From an uncultured Lachnospiraceae bacterium (GTDB taxonomy: Bacteria; Bacillota; Clostridia; Lachnospirales; Lachnospiraceae), in assembly GCA_947177165.1 (NCBI GenBank), contig CAMWTP010000041.1, positions 1 to 49,757 on the forward strand: a stretch of 49,757 bases of DNA, written 5' to 3'. Below the pieces are notes generated by a model that had not been told where the DNA came from, did not search any database, and saw only the letters and a list, made by a program, of their open reading frames with translations. This document shows, piece after piece, positions 27,306 through 36,700 of this stretch; position 1 is the stretch's first letter; every line of letters starts with the position of its first letter. A program made the position numbers and the translations under genes.

Positions 27306-29939
27306 TCATACAATCTCAAACTGCCCTGTGAGAAGCATATTTGCAGCATTATCGCCCACCATTACCCGAAAACTTCCCGGTTCCACATGCCACTCGTAAT
27401 CCCGGTTCAGCGTACGCATCTGTCGGTTACCCACGGTAATTGTGACGCGCCGGCTCTCTCCCGGCCGCAGCGGAATCTTCTCGAAACCAGCCAGTTCTCT
27501 CATGGGTTTTACTGTGCTGGACACCATATCGCGCAAATACACCTGCGCCGTCTCCTCTCCGAAACAATCCCCAGAGTTTGTGACCGTAAAAACAATCTGC
27601 ACCGTTTCGCCCTGTTCCACCGACTGTGCAGACAGACCATCCCCCACCACTTCCAAATCACTGTACGTAAACGTAGTATAAGTAAGTCCGTAGCCAAACG
27701 GGTACAACGGATTCCAATCCATTTCAACATAGCGCACGCCTCCGCCGGGCAGGCGGTTGTAATTACATGGCACCTGCCCGACCGATTTCGGAAAAGACAT
27801 CGGAATTCTCCCTGACGGCATGGTTTTTCCAAAAAGAATCTCTCCAATAGCCAGACCGCCCTTTTCCCCAGGAAACCAGCATTCCAGAATCGCGGGGATA
27901 TTTTCCTGCTCCCATATCAGAGACAGCGGTCTGCCATTTTGAAGCACCAGCGCCACGGGCGTCCCGGTGGAGGCGATTTCTTTTAGGAAATCCAGCTGTT
28001 TTCCGGGCAGTGCGAGGTCTGTGCGGTCAAAATTTTCACCGCTAGTCTCCACATTGTCACCCAGACAAACTACCGCCACATCCGCCTTTTTGACAAGCTC
28101 CAGCGCCGGTTTCCAATTTTCCCGGCCTCTGTTATAGCCCAATACCACCCGCGCACCCCTGGCATCATTGCAGAACTCCAGCCGTATGGCGTACTCCCTG
28201 CCTGCCTCAAACACAAAATCCGCAATTCGCCCATCGTCACCAGTATTCCCGCAGCCACCCTGATGCCATCCGTCGATCAGCAGATTTCCGTCCACATACA
28301 GGCGCATGCTGTCCTGCCCGGGAATCGCCATACATCCCGCAAAACTCTCCGGGACTTTCAGTCTGCCTGTCCATACAACGGAAAAGCAGTCCGCCTGCAG
28401 ATCGGGATACGGCTTTGCATAAATCCAGTTAAAGCGAATCATTGGGTCATTGCGGGTTACAACAGGCTCACCCTTCCGCTCCCAGCCATTATAGTAGCGT
28501 CCTGTCAGCCCCGGAACTCCCTCCTCGTCCACAAGCCATGCGGACGGAAACGGCTGAATGCTCTCGCCAAGATAACTGCAGCCCTTTTCATAAAAAACTG
28601 TCCGTCCCGCACCCGCATGATGCCTGATTCCATCTAATACAGTCACCATATGAGATGGCTCAAAATCCGTACAGTAATCGCCAAGGACTGGCTCGTCCGC
28701 CCCCGGTCCCACCACCGCAATCGTCTGATATTTTTCTGACAATGGCAGGAGCTTCTGGTCATTCTTGAGAAGGCAGATGGACTTCCTTGCAATTTCCAGC
28801 GCGATATGCTGATGCGCCTCACAATCTGCCGTCACTTCATACAAGCCTTCGTCCACATAAGGATTCTCAAACAGTCCCAGCGCAAACTTAAGCTTCAGTA
28901 CCCGCCCGCAGGCGGTGTCGAGCACTTCCTCCGCCATCTGTCCGCTCTCGATCAAATGCCGGATTCCCTGCGCCCACTCCTCATGTGTAAAGTCATAGAG
29001 CTGCAGGTCAACCCCCGCTTCCATTCCCTGACGAATCGCGTCCGTTTTATCCTTTGCTGTATAGTGGCTTCCGTACAGCCTGAGTACCGCTGTCATATCA
29101 GAGCGCACAAACCCAGGCATATGATACTGCCCGCGAAGCACCTCTGTCAGCAGCTCATGGTCAGACGCCACCGGCGTTCCGTCAATGGCATTGTAAGAGC
29201 ACATGGTATTCCATGCGCCGCCCCTGACAAATGCCTCCTCGAATACGGGCAGGCACCACGCAAAAATATCATGCCGCCCCATGGCAGAGGGCGCGCAGTT
29301 CAGCCCCGCCACCGGCGTTCCGTACCCAACATAGTGTTTTGGCTCTGCGGCAATCGTATCCGGGCGATTGAGAGAATCTCCCTGCATGCCCTTCACGATC
29401 TCGCGTGCAAATTCCCCGCACAGATACGTGTCTTCCCCAAACGATTCCTCCACTCTTCCATAGCGGGGATCTCTCGTGAGATCCATGACCGGGCTGAACG
29501 TCTCGTGTACGCCGTAAGCCCTCGCTTCCGCGGCAATCGCGCGTCCCATCCGCTTTCCCAGCTCCGGCTCAAAAGTTCCCGCAAGCCCTATCTGCTGCGG
29601 AAAGCAGGTTGCACGCTGGTCAAACAGCCCGTGCAGCGCCTCCTCGCTGAACAGAAACGGAATTCCTAGCCGGGTATGCTCCACAGCATATCTTTGCAGT
29701 TCGTTTGCCTGCTTTGGCGATGCACCTCTCAGCTGGACACTGCCGACACTCATGCCCTGTGTGGACTCCTTCAGCACATCCCACTGTATCTCACTGATTC
29801 TTCCAGAAGGTGTCCTCCGTGTGAAATCATTTGTGTAAAACTGATCTGTCTGCCTGATCTTCTCATCCAGCGTCATCTTCGAAAGCAGATCGGCCACCCG
29901 CTCGTCCGCAGATAATGCAGCGTTTTTATACCTTTCCAT
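27306..29939 (-). CDS. GH3 beta-glycosidase with PA14 insertion
   Basis: This 877-residue GH3 enzyme has an N-terminal TIM barrel with the nucleophile D281 in VRSDMTAV. The alpha/beta sandwich is interrupted by a PA14 domain (about 470-610; GRYYNGWERKG to VDGNLLIDGWHQ). After the second half (GENFDRTDLALPG) comes a C-terminal Fn3-like domain (about 780-870). PA14-containing GH3 enzymes are usually beta-glucosidases or relatives acting on exo-beta-linked sugars; specificity is open. There is no signal peptide. The ATG at 29939 has AAGGAG upstream. It is first in a two-gene operon with the GH38-like gene and divergent from a GntR regulator. Confidence 0.9.
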   Translation of the reverse strand: MERYKNAALSADERVADLLSKMTLDEKIRQTDQFYTNDFTRRTPSGRISEIQWDVLKESTQGMSVGSVQLRGASPKQANELQRYAVEHTRLGIPFLFSEEALHGLFDQRATCFPQQIGLAGTFEPELGKRMGRAIAAEARAYGVHETFSPVMDLTRDPRYGRVEESFGEDTYLCGEFAREIVKGMQGDSLNRPDTIAAEPKHYVGYGTPVAGLNCAPSAMGRHDIFAWCLPVFEEAFVRGGAWNTMCSYNAIDGTPVASDHELLTEVLRGQYHMPGFVRSDMTAVLRLYGSHYTAKDKTDAIRQGMEAGVDLQLYDFTHEEWAQGIRHLIESGQMAEEVLDTACGRVLKLKFALGLFENPYVDEGLYEVTADCEAHQHIALEIARKSICLLKNDQKLLPLSEKYQTIAVVGPGADEPVLGDYCTDFEPSHMVTVLDGIRHHAGAGRTVFYEKGCSYLGESIQPFPSAWLVDEEGVPGLTGRYYNGWERKGEPVVTRNDPMIRFNWIYAKPYPDLQADCFSVVWTGRLKVPESFAGCMAIPGQDSMRLYVDGNLLIDGWHQGGCGNTGDDGRIADFVFEAGREYAIRLEFCNDARGARVVLGYNRGRENWKPALELVKKADVAVVCLGDNVETSGENFDRTDLALPGKQLDFLKEIASTGTPVALVLQNGRPLSLIWEQENIPAILECWFPGEKGGLAIGEILFGKTMPSGRIPMSFPKSVGQVPCNYNRLPGGGVRYVEMDWNPLYPFGYGLTYTTFTYSDLEVVGDGLSAQSVEQGETVQIVFTVTNSGDCFGEETAQVYLRDMVSSTVKPMRELAGFEKIPLRPGESRRVTITVGNRQMRTLNRDYEWHVEPGSFRVMVGDNAANMLLTGQFEIV

Positions 29940-30028
29940 ATTGTGCTTCTCCTTGTCTTGTAAAAAAATTGCCATAAAACAGCCATGCATTGAAGCAGCG
30001 ATATTTCTTAACTGTTCCTTATGCTGTC

Positions 30029-30057
30029 ATCATACATAAGGCCGTTCCAAATGTCAA
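30029..30057 (-). promoter_or_regulatory. Promoter of the GH3/GH38-like operon
   Basis: On the minus strand there is TTGACA (30052-30057), a 17-bp spacer and TATGAT (30029-30034), a near-consensus promoter with a leader of about 85 bases to the GH3 start. Confidence 0.7.
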
Positions 30058-30093
30058 TACATAAATTAATTTTCAAAAATTTGTCTTTACATA

Positions 30094-30122
30094 TTTACTT
30101 TTTCCCACGGACACGCTATAAT
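30094..30122 (+). promoter_or_regulatory. Promoter of the GntR/isomerase operon
   Basis: TTTACT (30094-30099), a 17-bp spacer and TATAAT (30117-30122) lie about 80 bases before the GntR-type start. The two divergent promoters are 36 bp apart at their -35 boxes, so one regulator could affect both. Confidence 0.5.
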
Positions 30123-30202
30123 TAGAAACTGTTCAGAAAACACTCGTAAAATGGATTACAGACCAAAACGCATTTGAAAAATGCTCCAGGAGGGATACAG
30201 TC

Positions 30203-30922
30203 ATGCAGTCACGTTATCTTCAAATCGCAGACCAGATACGAAGCCAGATTGCCAGCGGTGAATATGCTCTGGGCGACAGGATACCTACTGAAAATGAACT
30301 TGCAAAACAGCTGGGCGTCAGCCGTCCTACAGTGCGCCAGGCACTGGATCTGCTGACCCGGGAAGAACGTCTGGTGCGGATCAAGGGCAGCGGCACATTC
30401 GTCGCCCAGCCCAAACTGGTTCATGAGTCCACCAGCTTTGTGACAGGTTACAGAGAGGAAAGCCGGAAGAAAAACCGCACCCTGCACACCAGGGTAGTAT
30501 GTCTTGAGACACAGCGCGCCAGCGAGCAGGTCCGAAATGCCCTCAACCTGCACGCCGACGAGACCGTCACCCGGCTGACACGCATACGGCATCTCGAGAA
30601 CATGTACGACAATGCCCCTGTTGTCTATACAACTTTATATGTGCCGACAAAGCTCTTTCCTGAAATGCCCCAGTTCGACTTTGCGAGCACTTCCTTTTAT
30701 GATGCGCTGGACAGCAGACAGCTATCGGTCGTTCACGCGTCGCGCAGGCTGGAAATTGTCATGCCCCCCGCCGAAGTCGCAGCGGGCCTTGGGATTACTC
30801 CCTTTGAGCCTGCAGCCTATATCACTTCCCGCGGCTATACAAAGGATAAACTCGCTGTGGAATACACCGAAAGCTATTACCCCGCAAGCCGGAGCAGCTT
30901 TCAGATCGAAATCAACCGCTGA
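30203..30922 (+). CDS. GntR family regulator, HutC subfamily
   Basis: This 239-residue protein has an N-terminal winged helix (YLQIADQIRSQIASGEY to ELAKQLGVSRPTVRQALDLL) and a C-terminal UTRA effector domain (about 90-235). The ATG at 30203 has AGGAGGG upstream. It lies 26 bp before the isomerase-like gene in one operon and is divergent from the GH3 gene. It probably senses a phosphorylated sugar and controls both sides, but the effector is unknown. Confidence 0.92.
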   Translation: MQSRYLQIADQIRSQIASGEYALGDRIPTENELAKQLGVSRPTVRQALDLLTREERLVRIKGSGTFVAQPKLVHESTSFVTGYREESRKKNRTLHTRVVCLETQRASEQVRNALNLHADETVTRLTRIRHLENMYDNAPVVYTTLYVPTKLFPEMPQFDFASTSFYDALDSRQLSVVHASRRLEIVMPPAEVAAGLGITPFEPAAYITSRGYTKDKLAVEYTESYYPASRSSFQIEINR

Positions 30923-30948
30923 ATGAGCACAAAACAGGAGGTATTTTT

Positions 30949-32688
30949 ATGGAGTCAACAAGTACATTTCGCCGCTTTCCTTCTATTAAAATAAGCGGAC
31001 ACGACAACGCCGCTGTCACAGGCTGCAGCGCGATTCGGGCGCGGTTGTCTGACTGCTGCCAGAATCGCGGAAAAACAGTAATCGTGGCAGAGTGTTATCC
31101 CGGCGTGGACCAGGAGGAGCTGCTGGCACTGCTCACTTTTCTGCAGACAGACACAATCATTCACAGTGATGATCTGGCGCTGCCGCCCGGGGAAATCGAC
31201 GCACAGATTGAGCGGGATATCACTGACGATCCTGTATTTGGAATCATGACGACCAGACGGCTGGAGGAATTCTATCCCGCGGAAAATCTCGAGGAAGCCC
31301 GCCGCAGGATTGCAGGTGCCGCATCTGGCATCGTACTGGTATACGGTGTGGGAGCCTCACTGGTGTGTGACGGTGATATCCTCATTCTGGCAGACATCAC
31401 ACGCTGGGAAATCCAGCTTCGCTACCGCCGCGGACTGTCCAACTGGCGGACAACACACACAGACCTTCCGCGCAATGAAAAATATAAAAGAGGATTTTTT
31501 GCTGAATGGCGCTGGGCAGACCGCATCAAGGACAGACTGCTGCCTAAAATAGACTTTTATCTGGATATGACGACACAGCAGGCTCCCGCTATGGTCTCTG
31601 GGAGTGCGTACTGTGATGCTTTAGGGCAAGTGGCCAGACAGCCCTTCCGCATGGTTCCCTATTTTGATCCCGGCGTCTGGGGCGGCGACTGGATGAAGAC
31701 GCATTTTGACCTGCCGGAAAACGGCAGCAACTACGCGTGGAGCTTTGACGGCGTTCCAGAAGAAAACAGCCTGCTGTTGGATTTCAATGGAAAAATGATT
31801 CAGACACCCGCGCTAAATCTGGTCTGCTCCTATCCCCGCCAACTGCTGGGCGACCGGGTTCACGCGCGTTTTGGAAAAGAATTTCCGATTCGTTTCGATA
31901 TGCTGGACACCATGAACGGACAAAATCTGTCCCTGCAGGTTCATCCTCTGACAGAATATATTCAGCAGCATTTTAATATGCACTACACGCAGGATGAGAG
32001 CTACTACCTGTTGGACGCACAGGGGGAGGACGCGTGCGTCTATCTCGGCATCCGGACAGGGACAGATGCCCAGGCTATGATACAGGCCTTAAAAGAAGCG
32101 CAAACTGGGTACAAACCATTTCCCGCAGAAGCGTATATCAACCGGATTCCTGTGAAAAAACACGACCATCTGCTGATACCGGCGGGAACGGTTCACTGCT
32201 CCGGCGCAAACACGATGGTGTTGGAAATCAGCGCCACGCCCTACATTTTCACGTTCAAACTGTGGGACTGGGGAAGGCTGGATCTTGACGGCAGACCCAG
32301 ACCAATCCATCTGGAGCACGGCGCTGCCAATATCCAATGGTACCGCAATACGGAGTGGGTGCATGAAAACCTTGTGAACGCTGTCACTACTGTCTATGAA
32401 AGCGGACAGGGTACGGTGGAACGCACCGGACTGCACGAGCGGGAATTTCTGGATACCTACCGCGTCAGCACAGCAGCAGAGCTTCCCATCCGCCGAAATG
32501 GCAGCGTTCACATGCTGAATCTGGTGGAGGGCGGACGCGCTGTGCTTGTCAGTGAGGATGGCAATTTTGCTCCCATGGAACTGCACTACGCGGAAACCTG
32601 CATCGTGCCCGAGGCCGCGGGAGCCTATCGCATCTGCTCACCAGACAAAGTACCTGTTCGAATGGTGATTGCCTGCGTGCGCGGTTAG
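30949..32688 (+). CDS. Class I mannose-6-phosphate isomerase-like protein with extra N-terminal domain
   Basis: The C-terminal part (about 235-579) of this 579-residue protein matches type I phosphomannose isomerase. Zinc residues are visible in LSLQVHP (Gln, His), in DESYYLL (Glu) and in IPAGTVHCSG (His). The reaction is mannose-6-phosphate to fructose-6-phosphate. The first roughly 210 residues resemble a uridine-kinase-like P-loop fold (DILILADITRWEIQLRYRRG, then a NWR motif), but the expected GxxxxGK loop is replaced by AECYPGVDQEELL, so ATP use is doubtful. The plain enzyme is usually 310-440 residues. The ATG follows AGGAGG. The stop codon overlaps that of the convergent reductase gene in a shared TTAG. 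Confidence 0.8.
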   Translation: MESTSTFRRFPSIKISGHDNAAVTGCSAIRARLSDCCQNRGKTVIVAECYPGVDQEELLALLTFLQTDTIIHSDDLALPPGEIDAQIERDITDDPVFGIMTTRRLEEFYPAENLEEARRRIAGAASGIVLVYGVGASLVCDGDILILADITRWEIQLRYRRGLSNWRTTHTDLPRNEKYKRGFFAEWRWADRIKDRLLPKIDFYLDMTTQQAPAMVSGSAYCDALGQVARQPFRMVPYFDPGVWGGDWMKTHFDLPENGSNYAWSFDGVPEENSLLLDFNGKMIQTPALNLVCSYPRQLLGDRVHARFGKEFPIRFDMLDTMNGQNLSLQVHPLTEYIQQHFNMHYTQDESYYLLDAQGEDACVYLGIRTGTDAQAMIQALKEAQTGYKPFPAEAYINRIPVKKHDHLLIPAGTVHCSGANTMVLEISATPYIFTFKLWDWGRLDLDGRPRPIHLEHGAANIQWYRNTEWVHENLVNAVTTVYESGQGTVERTGLHEREFLDTYRVSTAAELPIRRNGSVHMLNLVEGGRAVLVSEDGNFAPMELHYAETCIVPEAAGAYRICSPDKVPVRMVIACVRG

Positions 32689-33755
32689 ACAGGATAATCC
32701 CTGACGAGCCGCTCCACCTGCTGCATCTCCTGCGCAATGCGTATTTTCCTCGGGCACGCATCCATGCAGGGCATCTGTGCACACTCCCGACAGTGCCTTG
32801 CGCTCCCGGCAATGCCCAAACCAAGCTTTTTCAAAGCCCAGTAATCCTTTCCCAGATGAAAGTACTGATACTGGCGGAATACCGTATGAATTTCCGTCCC
32901 ATAAGGGCACGCGCACCGCTGACACCTGTCACAGGGGATTGGAGCGTACTCCTTTTCCAGCACAGAAAGCACCTCCTCAAAAGATGGCGACACTGCCCTC
33001 TGCTCTTTTGTGTCCCACCCCATGGCTGTATCTACCTGCTCTTTCGTCCCAAGTCCGATCAGAGCACTGGATACAGGATAGGACAGCACAAAGTCAATCA
33101 GCGTCCGCACCGGAAAGTGCTTTGGGAGCAGTCCTGCGGCGTACACTTTGTTGACCAGAAACCCTTTTTTGCGAAAGAGCGGCTCTTCGCGGACACGGTC
33201 GAGCATCCCCCGCTCCAACAGATTCCCGCTGCCCTGCAGCACATCCACCCGGTCATCCTGCGCCCCGCGCAGCAGAATGTCATAATAGTGCGTCGCAACC
33301 CCCGCATACCGAATCTTTCCCTCGGCTTTCAGCTCCGCAAGCGCATCCAGTGCACCGCCCCTGCCAAACACTTCCTCCTCATGCTCTGCGTCAACCTGAT
33401 GGACAAAGTATATGTCCGGCGTCGTGCCGAGATTCTCACAGGACAGTTCCACGGCCTGGTACATTTCACCGCCGCCAAAAAAGCGCGCCTTGTCCGATAT
33501 AACAATGTTATCCCTTCCTACAAGCGCCGCAAATTTCCCAAGCTTGATCTCCGCATCGCCATATTCCGGTACAATTGCAGTATCGTACAGATTGCATCCC
33601 AGCCGGTACGCATGTTCCATCACCGCAAGCGCCTCCTGTTCATCCAGATTAAAATAGTCCGGCAGAACGGGAACGCTTCCCTGCAGGACAGGGATCGTGC
33701 CGAAGCTTATTTCTGATACGTTCAGTCCTGTGTTTCCTAACTTCCGGTAATACAT
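32685..33755 (-). CDS. Aldo/keto reductase with C-terminal ferredoxin-like cysteines
   Basis: This 356-residue protein has the aldo/keto reductase barrel with a full catalytic tetrad: Asp in LYDTA, Tyr in PEYGDAE, Lys in SDKARF and His in FVHQVD. After about residue 275 there is a cysteine-rich tail with CDRCQRCACP and CRECAQMPCMDACP, fitting iron-sulfur binding. Reductases of this kind are common in Clostridia with unknown substrates. The gene starts 20 bp after the leucine-rich repeat gene and is the third of the dus operon. Confidence 0.85.
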   Translation of the reverse strand: MYYRKLGNTGLNVSEISFGTIPVLQGSVPVLPDYFNLDEQEALAVMEHAYRLGCNLYDTAIVPEYGDAEIKLGKFAALVGRDNIVISDKARFFGGGEMYQAVELSCENLGTTPDIYFVHQVDAEHEEEVFGRGGALDALAELKAEGKIRYAGVATHYYDILLRGAQDDRVDVLQGSGNLLERGMLDRVREEPLFRKKGFLVNKVYAAGLLPKHFPVRTLIDFVLSYPVSSALIGLGTKEQVDTAMGWDTKEQRAVSPSFEEVLSVLEKEYAPIPCDRCQRCACPYGTEIHTVFRQYQYFHLGKDYWALKKLGLGIAGSARHCRECAQMPCMDACPRKIRIAQEMQQVERLVRDYPV

Positions 33756-33775
33756 TTTTCCGCCTGCCTTTCATT

Positions 33776-36700
33776 CTATACACTCTTGTGAACGAAAAAT
33801 GCCCTCTCACCAACCTGCACTCCCTCTGGCACCTGTATTTCAAGGGCACCCCCGCAAAACGCAAAAGCCTCCCTGCCAATCCTCTTTACTGTGGACGGAA
33901 GCTGTACCCTTCGCAGGCTGTGACAGCGGTAAAACGCCCTCTCCGGTATCTCTACAACGCCTTCCGGTATCCGTATCGCTTCCAGTGAAGTACAGTTTTC
34001 AAAAGCCCGTGCGCCGATCTGCCGGAGATTTTCTGACAATTCGACACAGCGCAGGACACCGCAGCCTGAAAACGCGTGTGCCTCAATACACTCCACGCCG
34101 TCTGCCTGTCTGACCTCCCGCAGCCATTTGCAGCCTGCAAAAGCACGTTTTCCAATCTTTTTCACCGTCTCTGGAAATGTGATTGTTGTCAGCAGATTTC
34201 CGTCCTGAAATGCGCCCTCACCAATCTCTGTGATGCCATCGGCAAGCCGGAGCCGGGAAATATTTCCAGTGCATTCCATAAGCACACCCTGCTCATCCGT
34301 CTTAAAACAGTTCAGACTGTCCATCACCGCCTGTTTTGCCAGCGGCGGCAGTTCCCTCTCCCGGTCTGCAAGCCCCGTAAACTGCACAACCGTCCCATCC
34401 TGCAAAACGAGTTCGCGCAGATTGATACAATTTCGAAATGCATACGCTTCTACCTGCACATATTTGTGTTGTCTATTTTCAGTGCATTCTATTTCGCTGC
34501 CATGCGGCAGTTTTTCCGCTGCGCCTGCAAAGCGAATGCGCTCAATGTCCAGACCGTTTGCAAACGCCCAGCCGCACACAAGACGAATATCCGCAGGAAC
34601 CGTCACATCTCCCGCGCAGCCAGAACCGTCCAGCAGCATGTCCCGCACCACCACCATAGGCGACTCTCTGCGCTTTTCTGCCATCCAGGCCGTTCCGTGA
34701 AATGCCCGTGCGCCGATATATGTCACGCTCTCCGGTATTTCCACCTGCTCCAGCATCATCGCGTCGCGAAAAACCTCTGCCCCGATTCTTCGTATCCCCG
34801 CAGGAATCCGCACGACACGCGCCGCTCCCCGGTATCTGACCAGATTTTCTTCCTGCTCGACCGTAAAACAGCTAAACGCACTGTGAAACAGAAGCCGCAC
34901 CATCTCGGGAATATCCTGTGCAGTAATATCCGCATAACTTTCAAACGCCCATTCCCTTCCCATAAATACAATCCGGCGAAGTGAGGTACAGCCTGAGAGT
35001 GCATATTCCCTTACCTGAATCTCTCCCTGCTGCCCCGCGAGAGAAATCCTTTCCAGACCACTGCAGTCCTCCAGTCCGTGCGCCATCAGACACGCTCCAT
35101 CCTGAAACGATGCATATTTTAAGCTTTCACAGCCCTCAAAAGCGTATTCCCCGACTTGTTTTATGGCAGCAAAATCAAAACGCTGCAGACATTTACAGCC
35201 GCTAAAACAATATTCCCGCACTTCTGCGGCATTTTCGCACAGACACGTCTCCATGCTGGCACACCCTGCAAAAAGGCGTTTTTCAAGCACTTCAATCTGT
35301 GAAAACTGTGCACTGACAAGCGCGGTGCACCCTGCAAAAGCCGCTTCCCCGATTTCGCTGGCAGCAGTTTTTATTCCATTTAAAGAAATACATTTCTCAA
35401 AAGCATGTGCCCCTATCCTGATTTGTCCCCCAGGCAAAGCAACGTCTGCAAGGCTGCTGCACCCAAAAAAGGCACCCTCGCCAATCCACCGGACACTTTC
35501 GGGAAACACAACCTTGCTGACAGCGCGATTCCCCGCAAACGCATAGGGCGCAATCCCTTGTATCCCTTTTGGCAGAATCACTTCGCCCGCACATGAAATT
35601 CCTGAAACAACTACATTTCCAACAACATGAAGCCCGTTCTCCAGCCGTTCCCCCAGCAAAGTGTCTGCAAAGGCACGCTCTCCTGCCCGCAGCTTTGGAT
35701 TCACTGCCGCTGCCTTAAGCGCTGTGCACCCGGACAACGCTTCCCTGCCGAGTTCTTCCACCTGTTCCAGACAGATTTCGCGCAGCTTCCCACAGTGATA
35801 AAAAGCGCGTTCCCCAATATAAAGATTACACTCCCGGCAGAAAAATCCGAAGACCTCCTCCAACGCGACGCAGCCAGAAAATACCTCCGCTTCCAAACGC
35901 GTGATGCCGGGCGGCATCCACACGCTCCGAAGTGCCTTACACCCCTTAAATGCCGCTGCGCCGACCGACTGCACCTGCGCAGGCAGATGCACCTCTGTAA
36001 TTTTCGTGTTCCCATAAAAGGCCCCGCCTGCCACAATCCGCACACACGCGGGAATCCACACTTCCCCTTCCAGCTGCTGCCCGTCCCACAATATGGCGTC
36101 CGCACATACTTCCCCCGCCTGGGACTGCCCGCCTGCAAGGACAGCATTTCTCTCATCTGAGTCACCTGACACACGCTGTCTCCACTGCTCCAAAAAGGCG
36201 GTTCCTTCCAGCGCGTGCCTCCCCACAGATTCCAGGGTTTCCGGCAGCACAACACGCGCCAGCGCAGCACAGCCGTATGCAAACCTGTCCGGGATATGGC
36301 TCACGCCCTCCTCGAGCACCAACGACTTTAACCTGGCACAGCCCCCGAACACGTCTGCACCATAACGTTTTCCCGTCTCATTTCCGCCGGATATCCATAC
36401 TCTCTGCAGATTACTCTTTGCAAAAGCCAGGCTCTCCACCACTTCCGCCCCTGCCGGAATCCGCACTTCCCGCAGGCCGCAGCGGTAAAACGCCATCTTA
36501 CCGATGAATGCAAGGCTCTCCGGCAGCTGCATTTTTTTCAATCCGGAGCAGCCATAAAAAGCGCTCTCCCCGATTCTCTGCATCCCCTCCGGCAGATAAA
36601 TCTCCTGCAGCGCGCGGCAATGACGAAATGTCCTGTCCTCCAAAACCTCAATCTGCTCAGGAATATCCATCCGCAGCAGCTTCACACAGTCCTCAAACGC

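Noticed and set aside
27243..27309. Start of the GH38-like gene at 27309, overlapping the GH3 stop
   Set aside because: No ribosome site before 27309, while 27243 has GGGAGG 7 bases upstream and begins right at the GH38 motif region.
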